Below, piece after piece: positions 1 to 7,440 of a stretch of 49,432 nt of DNA. The notes beneath the pieces are model-generated. The model saw nothing but the letters and a program-made list of their open reading frames with translations, ran no database searches and had not been told where the DNA came from. The first letter of the stretch is position 1, and the number at the start of each line of letters is the position of its first letter. Both the position numbers and the translations under genes were made by a program. The stretch comes from Planctomycetaceae bacterium (GTDB lineage: Bacteria; Planctomycetota; Planctomycetia; Pirellulales; Pirellulaceae). The DNA lies in NCBI GenBank assembly GCA_024642205.1, contig JAHEBQ010000047.1, positions 1-49,432 of the forward strand. Reading direction: 5' to 3'.

Positions 1-210
1 GCCCGCCGTGAGAAGCATATTAGTGGTTCGATTCCTTTGAGTACGTTGCGGGCAAAAATCAGTCACGGTTTTTGCGAGGCGTTGACCGCTCAGGGGCAAA
101 TCGGAGTTCAAGTTTGGATTAACCAAGGTAATTACGGAGACGAAGTCGATGGCTCAGATGCCAAAACGGGTCAAGCATCGAAAGGTCCAAAGAGGTCGTA
201 TAAAAGGTAA
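1..210 (+). CDS. rpsC: 30S ribosomal protein S3, C-terminal part (5' end outside window)
   Basis: The first frame is open from base 1 to a TAA at 208-210 and encodes the last 69 residues of S3. The tail of the S3 C-terminal domain is recognisable (SGSIPLSTLRAKI, then GQIGVQVWINQG), followed by a polar, basic extension ending in KRSYKR. S3 binds 16S rRNA in the small-subunit head, near the mRNA entry channel. The last 20 or so codons overlap the start of rplP in another frame, so this part of the S3 tail is constrained by the conserved L16 N-terminus. The gene order S3-L16-L29-S17 that follows confirms the identity. The start and the KH domain lie outside the window. Confidence 0.95.
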   Translation, partial: ARREKHISGSIPLSTLRAKISHGFCEALTAQGQIGVQVWINQGNYGDEVDGSDAKTGQASKGPKRSYKR

Positions 211-565
211 TGCTACCCGAGGTAACAAAGTTATCTTTGGTGATTTTGGGCTCCAGTCGCTTGATCCCGGTTGGTTAAAAGCTCAGACGATCGAAGCGGG
301 ACGTATTGCTGCTCAGCAGTACATTCGCGGTATGGGAAAACTGTACATTCGCGTGTTTCCGCATCGTTCGATTACTTCGACCCCGTTGGAAACTCGAATG
401 GGTAAAGGTAAGGGAGAACCGGAATACTGGGTCGCGACGATCCGTCCGGGAACGATCCTGTATGAATTGAGTGGTGTCACCGAGCAGCAGGCCAAAATCT
501 GCTTCGCCCGTCTGGCCCATAAGATGCCATTCAAAGTCCGAATGGTCAAACGACGCGCAATGTAG
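149..565 (+). CDS. rplP: 50S ribosomal protein L16
   Basis: A 138-residue protein with the L16 hallmark N-terminus (MPKRVKHRKVQRGR preceded by MAQ), the PHRSITSTPLETRMGKGKGEPEYWVA core and the RLAHKMPFK C-terminal segment. L16 sits near the peptidyl-transferase centre and helps position A-site tRNA. Length is normal for the family (about 136-139). ATG at 149 is preferred because the resulting MAQMPKR aligns best with the usual MLxPKR start; ATG at 158 is possible. The start lies inside rpsC (62-bp overlap), which suggests translational coupling. A 93-bp spacer follows before rpmC. Confidence 0.98.
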   Translation: MAQMPKRVKHRKVQRGRIKGNATRGNKVIFGDFGLQSLDPGWLKAQTIEAGRIAAQQYIRGMGKLYIRVFPHRSITSTPLETRMGKGKGEPEYWVATIRPGTILYELSGVTEQQAKICFARLAHKMPFKVRMVKRRAM

Positions 566-658
566 GGGTCGCCTGGCGGGATGCGCACTCGAATGCCGAG
601 GGCGACTTGGCGATGGAATCAAGATCCGAAGAAACACAAGAACGAAAAGTAAACTGAC

Positions 659-907
659 ATGTCCAGCCTTTCCGAATTGCGGGAAATGAGTAACGAACAA
701 ATGGCGGCCGTCCTCAAAGAGGCCTGCAAGGATTTGTTCCATTTGCGAATCAAAGCGCAGACGGATCGCCTGGACGTTCCCTCGGAACTGAAACGGAACC
801 GGAAGCTGGTTGCTCAGATCAAGACGATTCAACGGGAACGTCAAATCAAGGCAGCCAATGCTCGCGCCGCAGGCGAAGCCAATGCGGCGGCAGCAGCGAA
901 CCAATAA
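659..907 (+). CDS. rpmC: 50S ribosomal protein L29
   Basis: An 82-residue protein. The L29 core is visible as ELREMSNEQ, KEACKDLFHLRIK and RNRKLVAQIKTIQRER, predicting the usual two-helix hairpin. L29 lies at the polypeptide exit tunnel, next to the site where signal recognition particle and trigger factor dock. The protein is longer than the common 60-70 residues because of an Ala/Asn-rich C-terminal tail (from about residue 68). ATG at 659 is the first start after rplP. Position between rplP and rpsQ is canonical. Confidence 0.96.
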   Translation: MSSLSELREMSNEQMAAVLKEACKDLFHLRIKAQTDRLDVPSELKRNRKLVAQIKTIQRERQIKAANARAAGEANAAAAANQ

Positions 908-938
908 TTCAAACCAATCAACCAGGCGAAAAGCCCAA

Positions 939-957
939 CCGGAGCCCGACGCTCCGG
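939..957 (+). other. perfect hairpin in rpmC-rpsQ spacer
   Basis: CCGGAGC (939-945), loop CCGAC, then GCTCCGG (951-957) form a perfect 7-bp GC-rich stem. No T-run follows, so it is unlikely to be an intrinsic terminator. It could be an mRNA processing or stability element, or a regulatory hairpin of the ribosomal operon. Confidence 0.5.
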
Positions 958-998
958 AGGGATAAACAAACAACGGGTCAACCTGCTGGGAAACTGAA

Positions 999-1358
999 AT
1001 GCCGAAACGAGTTTTAACCGGTCGTGTAAAAAGCGACAAAATGAACAAGACGCGCGTCGTAGAAATTCCGCGTCTAGTTCGGCACGCGAAGTATGGAAAA
1101 ATCTATCGCGATCGTACGACGTGCTACGTGCACGATGAGAACAACGAATCCAAAGAGGGAGATCGGATACAGATCATTGAGTCTGCTCCGTTATCGAAAA
1201 AGAAACGCTGGACACTGGTCAAAGTCGTTGAGCAAAGTAACGAAGTCGATGTGGCTGCGATGAAAGCGGCGCGTAAACTTCGAGATGAACAAACCGAGGC
1301 AGGTGAAACGGCGGAGCCGATGCCTGCCAGTACCGAGAGTGGTTCGGACGTTGAGTAA
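999..1358 (+). CDS. rpsQ: 30S ribosomal protein S17 with acidic C-terminal extension
   Basis: A 119-residue protein. The OB-fold S17 core occupies about residues 1-80 (MPKRVLTGRVKSDKMNKT, then GDRIQIIESAPLSKKKRW), which is the length of most bacterial S17 proteins. S17 binds 16S rRNA early in 30S assembly. Beyond the core, residues 85-119 form a charged, Glu-rich tail ending SGSDVE that ordinary S17 lacks. ATG at 999 follows a 91-bp spacer containing a perfect hairpin. rplN comes next, in canonical order. Confidence 0.97.
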   Translation: MPKRVLTGRVKSDKMNKTRVVEIPRLVRHAKYGKIYRDRTTCYVHDENNESKEGDRIQIIESAPLSKKKRWTLVKVVEQSNEVDVAAMKAARKLRDEQTEAGETAEPMPASTESGSDVE

Positions 1359-1435
1359 CACGGCCTGGATGATGCGGCCAATGGCCGGCAGTGTCCAATT
1401 TTAGTCGACAAGTCACACAAACCTATTGATGAATC

Positions 1436-1804
1436 ATGATTCAAGCAGAAACGCGGCTGGCAGTCGCAGATAACACCGGTGCACGCGAGGTGATGTGCAT
1501 CAAAGTCCTCGGAGGCTCCCGTCGACGAACCGCGGGGCTGGGTGATGTCATCGTGTGTAGCGTCAAAAGCGTGATTCCTGGCAGCGATATCAAGAAAAAG
1601 GCGATTGTCCAGGCAGTGATTGTTCGCTGCAAAAAGGGGACACGCCGGAAGGATGGCAGCTACATCAAATTTGACAGCAATGCTGCCGTGATCATTGACA
1701 AAGACAGAAATCCTCGTGGTACCCGCATTTTTGGAGCGGTCGCCCGCGAGTTGCGAGAAAAGAACTACATGAAAATTGTCAGTCTCGCAAATGAAGTGAT
1801 TTAG
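1436..1804 (+). CDS. rplN: 50S ribosomal protein L14
   Basis: A 122-residue protein of the exact usual L14 length. Diagnostic segments are MIQAETRLAVADNTGA, KVLGGSRRR, FDSNAAVIID, NPRGTRIFGAVARELR and the end KIVSLANEVI. L14 forms part of the intersubunit bridge with 16S rRNA and contacts L19. It starts at ATG 1436 after a 77-bp gap from rpsQ. In most bacteria rplX (L24) follows immediately; here only 87 bp separate L14 from rplE, so rplX is absent from this position. Confidence 0.98.
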   Translation: MIQAETRLAVADNTGAREVMCIKVLGGSRRRTAGLGDVIVCSVKSVIPGSDIKKKAIVQAVIVRCKKGTRRKDGSYIKFDSNAAVIIDKDRNPRGTRIFGAVARELREKNYMKIVSLANEVI

Positions 1805-1825
1805 AAATTCGAGTGATTCAAGCAT

Positions 1826-1839
1826 CCGCCCGAGGGCGG
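1826..1839 (+). other. short GC hairpin in rplN-rplE spacer
   Basis: CCGCC (1826-1830), loop CGAG, then GGCGG (1835-1839). It lies in the 87-bp spacer where rplX would normally be. No U-tract follows. Its role is unknown; it resembles the hairpin in the rpmC-rpsQ spacer in being GC-rich and compact. Confidence 0.4.
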
Positions 1840-1891
1840 CAAACCGACCGGCTGTTGGAATAATCAACGGCTCACCAGGAAAGTGAAACAA

Positions 1892-2452
1892 ATGGCTTCT
1901 CGATTAAAAGAACTGTACGACTCGACAATCGTTTCCGAACTCAAACAGAAATTCGGGCGGGAGAATATCCTCTCGATGCCGAAGTTGGAAAAGATTGTGA
2001 TCAACATGGGTGTGGGTTCCGCGGTTCAGGACAAAAAGGAACTGGCCGATGCCAGTGAAGCGATGGCTTTGATTGCCGGCCAGAAACCGGTCATTACCAA
2101 AGCTCGCAAGTCGATTGCGAACTTTCGGCTTCGTGAAGGTCAGTCGATTGGATGCAAGGTGACATTGCGTGGTGATCGAATGTACGAATTTATGGATCGG
2201 CTGCTGTCGCTGGCGCTGCCACGTGTTCGCGACTTTCGCGGTGTCAGTTCCAAGGCGTTCGATGGACGCGGCAACTACAGCCTTGGCCTGAATGAATACG
2301 GAGTTTTTCCTGAACTCAATCCGGATAAATTCACTCGAACTCAAGGGATGAACATTGTGTTTGTGACATCGACCGCGAGCGACGAAGAAGGTCGCGAGTT
2401 GCTTCGGATGTTTGGAATGCCTTTCAAGGAAGTCAAAAAGGTCAGTGCATAG
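1892..2452 (+). CDS. rplE: 50S ribosomal protein L5
   Basis: A 186-residue protein. L5 signatures are KLEKIVINMGVG, LIAGQKPVITKARKSIANF, GCKVTLRGDRMYEF, LPRVRDFRG, GNYSLGLNE and the end of the fold at MNIVFVTSTASDEEGRELL. L5 binds 5S rRNA and touches P-site tRNA from the central protuberance. ATG 1892 is chosen over the upstream GTG at 1883: the AGGA at 1877-1880 is 11 bases before the ATG but only 2 bases before the GTG. The gene directly follows rplN without rplX. Confidence 0.97.
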   Translation: MASRLKELYDSTIVSELKQKFGRENILSMPKLEKIVINMGVGSAVQDKKELADASEAMALIAGQKPVITKARKSIANFRLREGQSIGCKVTLRGDRMYEFMDRLLSLALPRVRDFRGVSSKAFDGRGNYSLGLNEYGVFPELNPDKFTRTQGMNIVFVTSTASDEEGRELLRMFGMPFKEVKKVSA

Positions 2453-2535
2453 ACGCACGTTGGTAACAAGCGAAAGGGAGGGACGAGTTCTCTCCGCAAA
2501 CTGGAATTTCAACAAATTTTTTACAGGCTTTTGTT

Positions 2536-2718
2536 GTGGCAAAAAAATCGAAGATCGCTAAAGCGTCTCGACCGAAATACCCGGTTCGCCGTGAGCGCCG
2601 GTGTAAATTGTGTGGCCGCCCCCGCGCGGTTTATCGCAAATTTGGCGTGTGTCGAATCTGCTTTCGCAACCTTGCTGACCAGGGAGTGATTCCGGGTCTC
2701 CGCAAGGCAAGTTGGTAA
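2536..2718 (+). CDS. rpsN: 30S ribosomal protein S14, zinc-binding (type Z)
   Basis: A 60-residue S14 of the short zinc-binding class. Two CxxC pairs (CKLCGRPR and CRICFRN) form the zinc ribbon, and the C-terminus GVIPGLRKASW is typical of S14. It lies in the head of the 30S subunit. The start is GTG at 2536; the frame is MAKKSKIAKASRP. Position between rplE and rpsH is canonical. A zinc-free S14 paralogue elsewhere in the genome cannot be excluded. Confidence 0.97.
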   Translation: MAKKSKIAKASRPKYPVRRERRCKLCGRPRAVYRKFGVCRICFRNLADQGVIPGLRKASW

Positions 2719-2744
2719 AGGCAAGTTAAGGGAAACAAGCGACT

Positions 2745-3140
2745 ATGATGACTGACCCAATTGCCGATATGCTTACTCGCATCCGCAACGCGGTAAGTGT
2801 GGAACGGCCCAATGTGGAAATGCCCATTTCCAAGGTCAAAACTGGTGTGGCCGAAGTACTCAAACGCGAGGGCTTCATTTGGGACTGGAAAGCCGAAGAC
2901 GGTACTCCCGTTGGCCAACTGCAGATTGATTTGAAATACGGACCGAGTGGCGAAAAGGTGATTCGCCACGTCAAACGTGTAAGCAAACCGGGAAGTCGGG
3001 TTTACGCCAGTGCTCGCGATTTGCGACCGGTCCTCAATGGTCTGGGAATTTCGATCCTCAGCACCAGCAAAGGTGTTTTGAGCGACCGCGAAGCCCGTCA
3101 GCAAAAAGTCGGTGGCGAAGTTTTATGTGAAGTCTGGTAG
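2745..3140 (+). CDS. rpsH: 30S ribosomal protein S8
   Basis: A 131-residue protein beginning MMTDPIADMLTRIRNA and ending in SDREARQQKVGGEVLCEVW, both diagnostic of S8, with the RVSKPGSRVYA and NGLGISILSTSKGVLSD motifs. Length is usual (about 130). S8 is a primary 16S rRNA binder and in Escherichia coli is the translational repressor of the spc operon; whether it does so here cannot be seen. The two consecutive ATG codons (2745 and 2748) make the exact start uncertain by one residue. Confidence 0.98.
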   Translation: MMTDPIADMLTRIRNAVSVERPNVEMPISKVKTGVAEVLKREGFIWDWKAEDGTPVGQLQIDLKYGPSGEKVIRHVKRVSKPGSRVYASARDLRPVLNGLGISILSTSKGVLSDREARQQKVGGEVLCEVW

Positions 3141-3269
3141 CCGGTTCGGCTGTCCGGGAATTGAGATAGCCGGATTCAGAATGGGAAACCGGTCGGAATC
3201 TGGCTCGGGGCTTACCTGGAAGAATCCAGTTACTCTCTGACACGAAATACAAAACGTTGGAAAAGATCC

Positions 3270-3806
3270 ATGTCAAGAATTGGCAACAAACCTGTTTCGA
3301 TTACCGATGGCGTCCAAGTCAATTTGACCGACAACGCGATCAGCGTCGAAGGCCCCAAAGGCAAATTGAGCTATTCCCTTCGACCCGAAGTCTCGGTCGT
3401 CATTGAGGAAGGTGAAGTCAAAGTCGCGCGGAAACGTAACGACAAAAGCTCCCGTGCCTTTCATGGACTGACCCGGGCCCTGGTCCAGAATATGATCGTC
3501 GGGGTCAAAGACGGTTACGAGAAAAAACTTGAACTGCAGGGTGTGGGCTACGTTTGCCAGGTCGCCGGCAATCAACTCAAGCTGCGAGTCGGTTTGGCCA
3601 ACGAGTTGATCAAGACGATTCCGGAAGGTCTGGTGGTGACTTGTCCGGACCAAACACATGTCAATGTGACAGGCTGCGACAAGCAAAAAGTTGGCCAGTT
3701 TGCGGCGGAGGTTCGTTCGCTTCGCAAACCGGAACCTTACAAAGGAAAAGGGATTCGGTATGTCGGTGAACAAGTGAAACTTAAAGCTGGTAAGTCAGCT
3801 CAGTAG
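3270..3806 (+). CDS. rplF: 50S ribosomal protein L6
   Basis: A 178-residue protein of normal L6 length. Recognisable parts are MSRIGNKPVSI, VEGPKGKLSY, the first-domain RAFHGLTRALVQNMIVGV, the second-domain KKLELQGVGYVCQV and the conserved RKPEPYKGKGIRY near the end. L6 lies near the base of the L7/L12 stalk by the sarcin-ricin loop. ATG at 3270 follows a 129-bp spacer after rpsH, one of the longer gaps in this operon. Confidence 0.98.
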   Translation: MSRIGNKPVSITDGVQVNLTDNAISVEGPKGKLSYSLRPEVSVVIEEGEVKVARKRNDKSSRAFHGLTRALVQNMIVGVKDGYEKKLELQGVGYVCQVAGNQLKLRVGLANELIKTIPEGLVVTCPDQTHVNVTGCDKQKVGQFAAEVRSLRKPEPYKGKGIRYVGEQVKLKAGKSAQ

Positions 3807-3888
3807 GGGAGGGACCAGTAAATGGATTACTGGTCGGCAATTGTGTTTGGCTTCCGGTTGGAATTAAAAGTTAAAGTGAGATAGTTCG

Positions 3889-4257
3889 GTGAGAAAACAG
3901 AAACTAGTTAACAAGCAGCGTTGGAGTCGCACAAACCGTGTGCGCAAGAAACTGCGCGGCGATGCGACCTGCCCGCGGCTGAGTGTCCGACGCAGCAACA
4001 AGCATTTGTATTGCCAACTGATTGACGATGAAGCCGGCAAGACGCTCGCTTCCGCCAGCACTCGGGATAAAACGCTGGCGGCTAAAATCGAATACGGTGG
4101 CAACTGTGAGGCAGCAAAAATTGTCGGCTCGGCTATCGCCGAACGGGCAATCGCGGCGGGCGTGACCGAAGCCTGTTTCGATCGCGGCCCGTACAAGTTT
4201 CATGGCCGAGTGGCAGAACTTGCCAACGCCGCCCGCGAAGGCGGATTGAAGTTTTAG
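3889..4257 (+). CDS. rplR: 50S ribosomal protein L18
   Basis: A 122-residue protein of usual length. L18 features include the basic N-terminus with RTNRVRKKLRGD, RLSVRRSNKHLYCQLIDD, and the C-terminal CFDRGPYKFHGRVAELANAAREGGL. L18 binds 5S rRNA together with L5. The start is GTG at 3889. The downstream spacer to rpsE is 155 bp, unusually long for this operon. Confidence 0.98.
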   Translation: MRKQKLVNKQRWSRTNRVRKKLRGDATCPRLSVRRSNKHLYCQLIDDEAGKTLASASTRDKTLAAKIEYGGNCEAAKIVGSAIAERAIAAGVTEACFDRGPYKFHGRVAELANAAREGGLKF

Positions 4258-4412
4258 AATACGATCCACGCCCGGAGCGCAAACCCGTGAAAAGAACCGG
4301 CTCCAAACGCCGGCCAGTGAACCGCAAAACCAACAACAGAACCCAAACCATTGTGAGAACATATCCAGCGAGTCAGTGTTGGATTCGTTGATCAAAAACA
4401 TCGAGGTAGAAA

Positions 4413-4925
4413 GTGGCTAAAGGCAACCGAAAAGATTCCCGCAAAGACCAGGAAAAACCAAGCTCCGGATTGATCGAGCGAACGGTCAAAATCAAGCGCT
4501 GCGCCGCCGTCGTCAAAGGTGGTCGACGATTCAGTTTTGCAGCGATGGTCGTTTGCGGTGATGGCAAGGGGAAAGTTGGCTGGGGTTACGGCAAGGCCAA
4601 CGAAGTTCAGCCCAGTGTCGAAAAAGCCAACAAGCAGGCTTCCCGGTCCATGGTTGATATCAACCTGGTTGAGGACTCGATTCCCCACCGTATCGATGGT
4701 CGTTACGGGGCTGCCCGCGTCGTCTTGCTGCCAGCCGGTCCCGGTACCGGGATCATCGCCGGATCGGCCGTTCGTGCCGTTTGTGAAGCCGCCGGGGTGA
4801 AAAACATCTTAACGAAGAGCTTCGGCAGCAATAATCCTGTGACATTGGTGAAAGCAACCATCGAGGCACTTCAACACGTAAGAACAAGGGATGACGTTGA
4901 GCGTCTCCGAGGAGTCCAGCTGTGA
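4413..4925 (+). CDS. rpsE: 30S ribosomal protein S5
   Basis: A 170-residue protein. S5 motifs are LIERTVKIKRCAAVVKGGRR, GDGKGKVGWGYGKANEV, LLPAGPGTGIIAG, VRAVCEAAGVKNILTKSFGS and NPVTLVKATIEAL. S5 lies at the mRNA entry side of the 30S subunit and affects decoding fidelity. The start is GTG at 4413. The TGA stop overlaps the GTG start of rplO by 4 bp, so rpmD (L30), often placed here, is absent. Confidence 0.98.
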   Translation: MAKGNRKDSRKDQEKPSSGLIERTVKIKRCAAVVKGGRRFSFAAMVVCGDGKGKVGWGYGKANEVQPSVEKANKQASRSMVDINLVEDSIPHRIDGRYGAARVVLLPAGPGTGIIAGSAVRAVCEAAGVKNILTKSFGSNNPVTLVKATIEALQHVRTRDDVERLRGVQL

Positions 4926-5416
4926 ACATAAACGACGTACACGAAGGCATTCAAAAATACAAGAATCGCAAGCGTCTGGGACGCGGGCCTGGTTCCGGTT
5001 TGGGCAAAACAGCCGGCCGCGGACACAAAGGCCAACGTTCACGGGCAGGTCACTCCCAGCACCCAACCTTTCAAGGGGGTGCAATGCCGATGATTCGCCG
5101 CATTCCCAAACGCGGGTTTAACAACAAATGGGCTCCCCAGGTCGGCGCAGTCAATGTTTCTGATCTGGAAGCGAACTTTAATGCCGGTGAAGAGGTCACT
5201 TCCGATACGCTTCGCGAAAAAGACCTTGCGAATTACCGCTATGATGAGCTAAAAGTACTAGGCCATGGGAATCTCAGCAAAAAGCTGACCGTCACCGCCC
5301 ATCGTTTCAGTAAATCGGCTCGGGAGAAAATCGAAAAAGCTGGTGGAACCGTCGTTGTGCTTCCCGAGAAAAAACCCGTCGTCAAAAACAAGATGGGATC
5401 GGCCCGGAAAAGCTAG
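4922..5416 (+). CDS. rplO: 50S ribosomal protein L15
   Basis: A 164-residue protein. L15 features are KRLGRGPGSGLGKTAGRGHKG, FQGGAMPMIRRIPKRGF and the C-terminal KLTVTAHRFSKSAREKIEKAGG. L15 is a late-assembling 50S protein. GTG start at 4922 overlaps the rpsE stop, implying translational coupling. The tail after residue 145 is Lys-rich and slightly extended. secY starts 81 bp downstream, the usual order. Confidence 0.98.
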   Translation: MNINDVHEGIQKYKNRKRLGRGPGSGLGKTAGRGHKGQRSRAGHSQHPTFQGGAMPMIRRIPKRGFNNKWAPQVGAVNVSDLEANFNAGEEVTSDTLREKDLANYRYDELKVLGHGNLSKKLTVTAHRFSKSAREKIEKAGGTVVVLPEKKPVVKNKMGSARKS

Positions 5417-5497
5417 CCCGGTTGGATGAAGACGTTTGTCGCAATTGAAAAATCGCCGCCGAGCAAACCGTAGAAGGATCGTCAGGAACACCAAGCC

Positions 5498-6874
5498 ATG
5501 ATAGAGAAGCTCCGTATCATCTTCACGATTCCGGAACTCCGCCGGAAGATCTTCCTGACCCTCTTCTTGCTGGCGATCTATCGAATCGGTTGGCAAATCC
5601 CTCTTCCCATGATCGATCAGGAATCGGTCTCTCAGTTCGCAAAGAACATGAGCGGTGACTTGGCCAAGTTTTTGTCCAAGATCTCCGTTTTCAGTGGAAG
5701 TCAGTTGAACCAGGCGACGATCTTTGGCCTCGGTATCATGCCGTATATCTCGGCTTCGATTATTCTTCAGCTGATGGGAACCGTCTATAAGCCGCTGGAA
5801 GAACTCAAGAAAGAGGGCGAAGCGGGCCGGAAAAAAATCAACGAGTACACTCGATATTTAACCGTTGTCCTGTGCCTGATCCAGAGTGCCGGCTACCTCT
5901 GGTTTGTCATCATGCGCGATCCTTCGGGCACCGGTGCCGCCAACATGACCGATGAGGCGTTTGAGGTCGCGGCCACCGGTCAACTGACGTTCATGTGGCA
6001 GATGATCGCGATTCTGATCATGACTTGCGGCAGCGTTTTCCTGATGTGGCTCGGTGAACAGATTGACGAATACGGAATCGGTAACGGAATCAGCCTGTTG
6101 ATCATGGCCGGAATCGTCGCAAAAATGCCGAGTGCATTGATGAGCTTGTTGAGCAATGCCACGTTCGAACTTAATGGATTTAACTCCGGGATCGGACTCG
6201 AAAAAATTATTATGTTGGTGTTGATGTTCATAGGAGTGGTGGTGGGCGTGGTGTTCATCACACTTGGTCAGCGCCGGATACCGACGCAAAGTGCCAAACA
6301 TGTTCGCGGACGACGGGTATATGGCGGCACACGTCAATACATGCCACTCCGGGTCAACCAGGCCGGCGTCATGCCAATCATCTTTGCTCAAAGTCTGTTG
6401 ATGATCCCTCCATTCCTGTTTTCCCTGGCAGGCAGCGGCGAAAGCTGGTTCAGCAGAATCATGGGCGGCATCGGTTCGGTCCTCGGCGATCCGAGGTCGA
6501 TGGTTTACAATCTCGTTTACATCGGGATGATTTACTTTTTCTGTTATTTCTGGACCGCCATCACGTTCAATCCGAAAGAGATTTCGGACAACCTTAAGGA
6601 CAACGGGACGTTTATCCCGGGTTATCGCCCTGGCCGACGCACCGAGGATTACCTTGAAAAAGTAATTGAACGGATCACTTATGTCGGTGCCGGCTTCCTG
6701 GCTTTGATCGCGGTTGTTCCGACGATTATTTCCGAACTGTTGGGTGTCGACTATATGGTGGCCAGTTTCTACGGTGGAACCGGCCTGTTGATCGCGGTTA
6801 GCGTGGCATTTGACCTCGTTCAGAAAATCGACAGCCATCTCGTCATGCGTAATTACTCAGGCCTGCTCGAGTAG
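5498..6874 (+). CDS. secY: Sec translocon channel protein SecY
   Basis: A 458-residue integral membrane protein, the pore of the SecYEG protein export channel. About ten hydrophobic segments are visible. Conserved motifs include FGLGIMPYISASIILQLMG (helix 2 and plug region), GIGNGISLLIMAGIV, the cytosolic loop RRIPTQSAKHVRGRR, LRVNQAGVMPIIFAQSLL, FYFTA-like CYFWTAITFNPKEISDNLK, and the C-terminal GGTGLLIAVSVAFD. Length is within the usual 430-470 range. ATG at 5498 follows rplO by 81 bp. The adk, map, infA and rpmJ genes that often follow are not present in this window. Confidence 0.98.
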   Translation: MIEKLRIIFTIPELRRKIFLTLFLLAIYRIGWQIPLPMIDQESVSQFAKNMSGDLAKFLSKISVFSGSQLNQATIFGLGIMPYISASIILQLMGTVYKPLEELKKEGEAGRKKINEYTRYLTVVLCLIQSAGYLWFVIMRDPSGTGAANMTDEAFEVAATGQLTFMWQMIAILIMTCGSVFLMWLGEQIDEYGIGNGISLLIMAGIVAKMPSALMSLLSNATFELNGFNSGIGLEKIIMLVLMFIGVVVGVVFITLGQRRIPTQSAKHVRGRRVYGGTRQYMPLRVNQAGVMPIIFAQSLLMIPPFLFSLAGSGESWFSRIMGGIGSVLGDPRSMVYNLVYIGMIYFFCYFWTAITFNPKEISDNLKDNGTFIPGYRPGRRTEDYLEKVIERITYVGAGFLALIAVVPTIISELLGVDYMVASFYGGTGLLIAVSVAFDLVQKIDSHLVMRNYSGLLE

Positions 6875-6911
6875 TCCGTTTTTTGAGTTCCTGTTTTTTT
6901 CGTCTTTGACA

Positions 6912-7028
6912 ATGAATATGTCCAAAATCGACAATGAACTGATTCCTTATCTGGTGCTGTTGGGCATCGTCATGGCTGCGACCGGCGCTATGCAAATGTG
7001 GATGGTATCTGCCTGGCTCTGGAAATAG
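6912..7028 (+). CDS. possible 38-residue membrane peptide downstream of secY
   Basis: A short frame from ATG 6912 to TAG 7026-7028, 37 bp after secY. The peptide begins MNMSKIDNELIPY and contains one hydrophobic stretch (LVLLGIVMAATGAMQMWMV) that would span a membrane once, ending SAWLWK. No clear ribosome-binding site is visible upstream, and ATG 6918 is an alternative start. Location suggests cotranscription with secY, and single-span partners of the translocon exist (SecE, SecG), but the sequence matches neither by eye. It may also be chance. Confidence 0.3.
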   Translation: MNMSKIDNELIPYLVLLGIVMAATGAMQMWMVSAWLWK

Positions 7029-7440
7029 GCTCCGGCTTGGGTTGGCTGTTCGCTTTTCGTCCAGCAGGAATTCAGGCAGATCCGCGATATTGACGTTTGC
7101 TTATCGCGAACAGGTCGCCAAGCCGGTTTTCACTGGTGTCGCGTTCATCTTGCTGCCTCGTGGAAGAAAGTCCCGGAACCCCGACAACTCGCTCGATACG
7201 ACGCTTCAGCTGTTTTTTCCTGTTTGCGAACGGATCACGCCCCTCGAAGCAGTTTTGTTGACGTGAGTCTGCGCCAGCATTATGATCAACAGCCCGGAAT
7301 GCCATCTTCGTTGCCTCTCGGCTCCGTGAATCACTGCTGCAGCGACGTCCTAGTCTCTTCAGGATTCATTTGTCGATCTCCCTGGGGATTTCCCTGTGAG
7401 TCCAGAGTTGAACTGGCCACGTCAGTCAAAAGGCTCGATC
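7029..7440. other. gene-poor stretch after the secY region
   Basis: Several overlapping frames exist here, but none shows a domain, a hydrophobic segment pattern or a good ribosome-binding site. No strong stem-loop with a T-run was found, so the terminator of the ribosomal operon is not identified. Confidence 0.4.

Noticed and set aside
275..1048. 257-codon frame on the minus strand across rplP-rpmC
   Set aside because: It lies opposite well-conserved ribosomal protein genes and shows no domain; antisense shadow.
5858..6838. 326-codon minus-strand frame opposite secY
   Set aside because: Composition is rich in His, Gln and Arg with no hydrophobic or domain pattern; it mirrors secY codon bias.
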